From Gemmatimonadota bacterium (GTDB taxonomy: Bacteria; Gemmatimonadota; Gemmatimonadetes; Gemmatimonadales; Gemmatimonadaceae), in NCBI GenBank assembly GCA_028287225.1, contig JAQBPZ010000372.1, forward strand, positions 1 to 11,345: a stretch of DNA of 11,345 nt. Reading direction: 5' to 3'. This document shows, one piece after another, positions 7,267 to 11,345 of the stretch (the first letter of the stretch is position 1; each line of letters starts with the position of its first letter). Position numbers and translations under genes: made by a program. The notes under the pieces are model-generated. The model saw only the letters and a list, made by a program, of their open reading frames with translations, made no database searches and was not told where the DNA came from.

Positions 7267-7341
7267 ACATCTGGATGAACCCGCATAGCACCCTGCCGTG
7301 AGCGCCGCCGTCACATCGGCCCACGGTCGGCCCGAACGCAC

Positions 7342-7373
7342 GAACGGCCCGGGCATCGCTGCCCGGGCCGTTC
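7342..7373 (-). terminator. Terminator downstream of rpoC
   Basis: A perfect 13-bp stem GAACGGCCCGGGC / GCCCGGGCCGTTC encloses a 6-nt loop (7355-7360), 84 bp after the rpoC stop. An A-rich stretch (GCAAACAGAAC) precedes it and GTTCGTGCGTTC follows on the minus strand, so the U-run is short. It probably ends the rpoBC transcript and insulates the susC promoter. Confidence 0.8.
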
Positions 7374-7380
7374 TGTTTGC

Positions 7381-7443
7381 TACCGGGCCGACGCCAAGGC
7401 GCCGGTCCCGTATTACCGGGCCGACGCCAAGGCGCCGGTCCCG
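7381..7443. repeat. Two exact tandem 30-bp hairpin-forming repeats after rpoC
   Basis: Bases 7381-7410 and 7414-7443 are identical over 30 bp, separated by TAT (33-bp period). Each copy can fold on itself around the central AA (CGCC with GGCG, then further pairs with one mismatch and one wobble). The pair starts 13 bases after the rpoC stop and lies before the terminator, so it would be transcribed as consecutive stem-loops in the rpoC 3' UTR. Two units with a 3-nt spacer do not make a CRISPR array. Confidence 0.9.
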
Positions 7444-7456
7444 GGTCACGCACCTG

Positions 7457-11345
<3,889 letters not shown>

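Noticed and set aside
6963..7286. Open frames of about 106-107 codons on both strands in the rpoC-susC gap
   Set aside because: Arg/Pro/Ser-rich with no recognisable motif or ribosome-binding site, and they run across the candidate promoter. Chance open frames in high-GC DNA are the simpler explanation.
4299..7301. A 1000-codon open frame on the plus strand opposite susC
   Set aside because: It lies antisense to an unmistakable SusC gene, is Val/Arg/Ala/Glu-rich without family motifs, and is the expected by-product of GC-biased third positions. Similar antisense frames opposite susD and rpoC were dropped for the same reason.
7381..7443. CRISPR array
   Set aside because: Only two repeats with a 3-nt separation and no cas genes, so spacers are absent.

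Overview
This is a high-GC window in which every convincing gene lies on the minus strand. In order of transcription (right to left) it holds the 3' nine-tenths of rpoC, a SusC/RagA-type TonB-dependent receptor, a SusD-like lipoprotein, a DUF4397-type lipoprotein, rpsL (S12) and rpsG (S7). High GC, a SusC/SusD pair, and a beta' subunit with the long insertion in its trigger-loop region (shared by Proteobacteria and the Bacteroidota/FCB side) together suggest Gemmatimonadota or a close FCB relative. This placement rests on recalled family features, not on a search.

Layout. 11345-7457: rpoC without roughly its first 130 codons. 7456-6930: a 527-base gap with two exact copies of a 30-bp hairpin-forming repeat, a strong terminator, a candidate promoter and a leader of about 300 nt with two hairpins. 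6929-1424: the three-gene susC-susD-DUF4397 unit. The third gene overlaps susD by ATGA, and susC and susD are separated by 92 bp. 1423-937: a 487-base gap with a 12-bp-stem terminator, an imperfect inverted repeat with arms of about 90 bp, and a promoter (TTGACC/TAGCTT) for the ribosomal protein genes. 936-56: rpsL-rpsG, overlapping by GTGA. 55-1: a 9-bp hairpin at the window edge.

How it fits together. In many bacteria rpoBC and rpsL-rpsG-fusA are close neighbours. Here an outer-membrane nutrient-uptake cassette sits between them. It appears to be a separate transcription unit, with a terminator and promoter on its upstream side and a terminator followed by the next promoter on its downstream side. 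SusC would be the outer-membrane channel and SusD its surface substrate-binding lid. The DUF4397 lipoprotein, made by coupled translation with SusD, is a plausible accessory surface protein. No glycosidase, peptidase, sigma or anti-sigma gene is visible, so the substrate cannot be named.

The protein-coding content belongs to known families. The less ordinary material is the position of the cassette, the SusD-coupled DUF4397 partner, the long inverted repeat upstream of rpsL, the tandem hairpin repeats after rpoC, and the absence of any S12-S7 spacer that could hold an E. coli-type S7 autoregulatory site.
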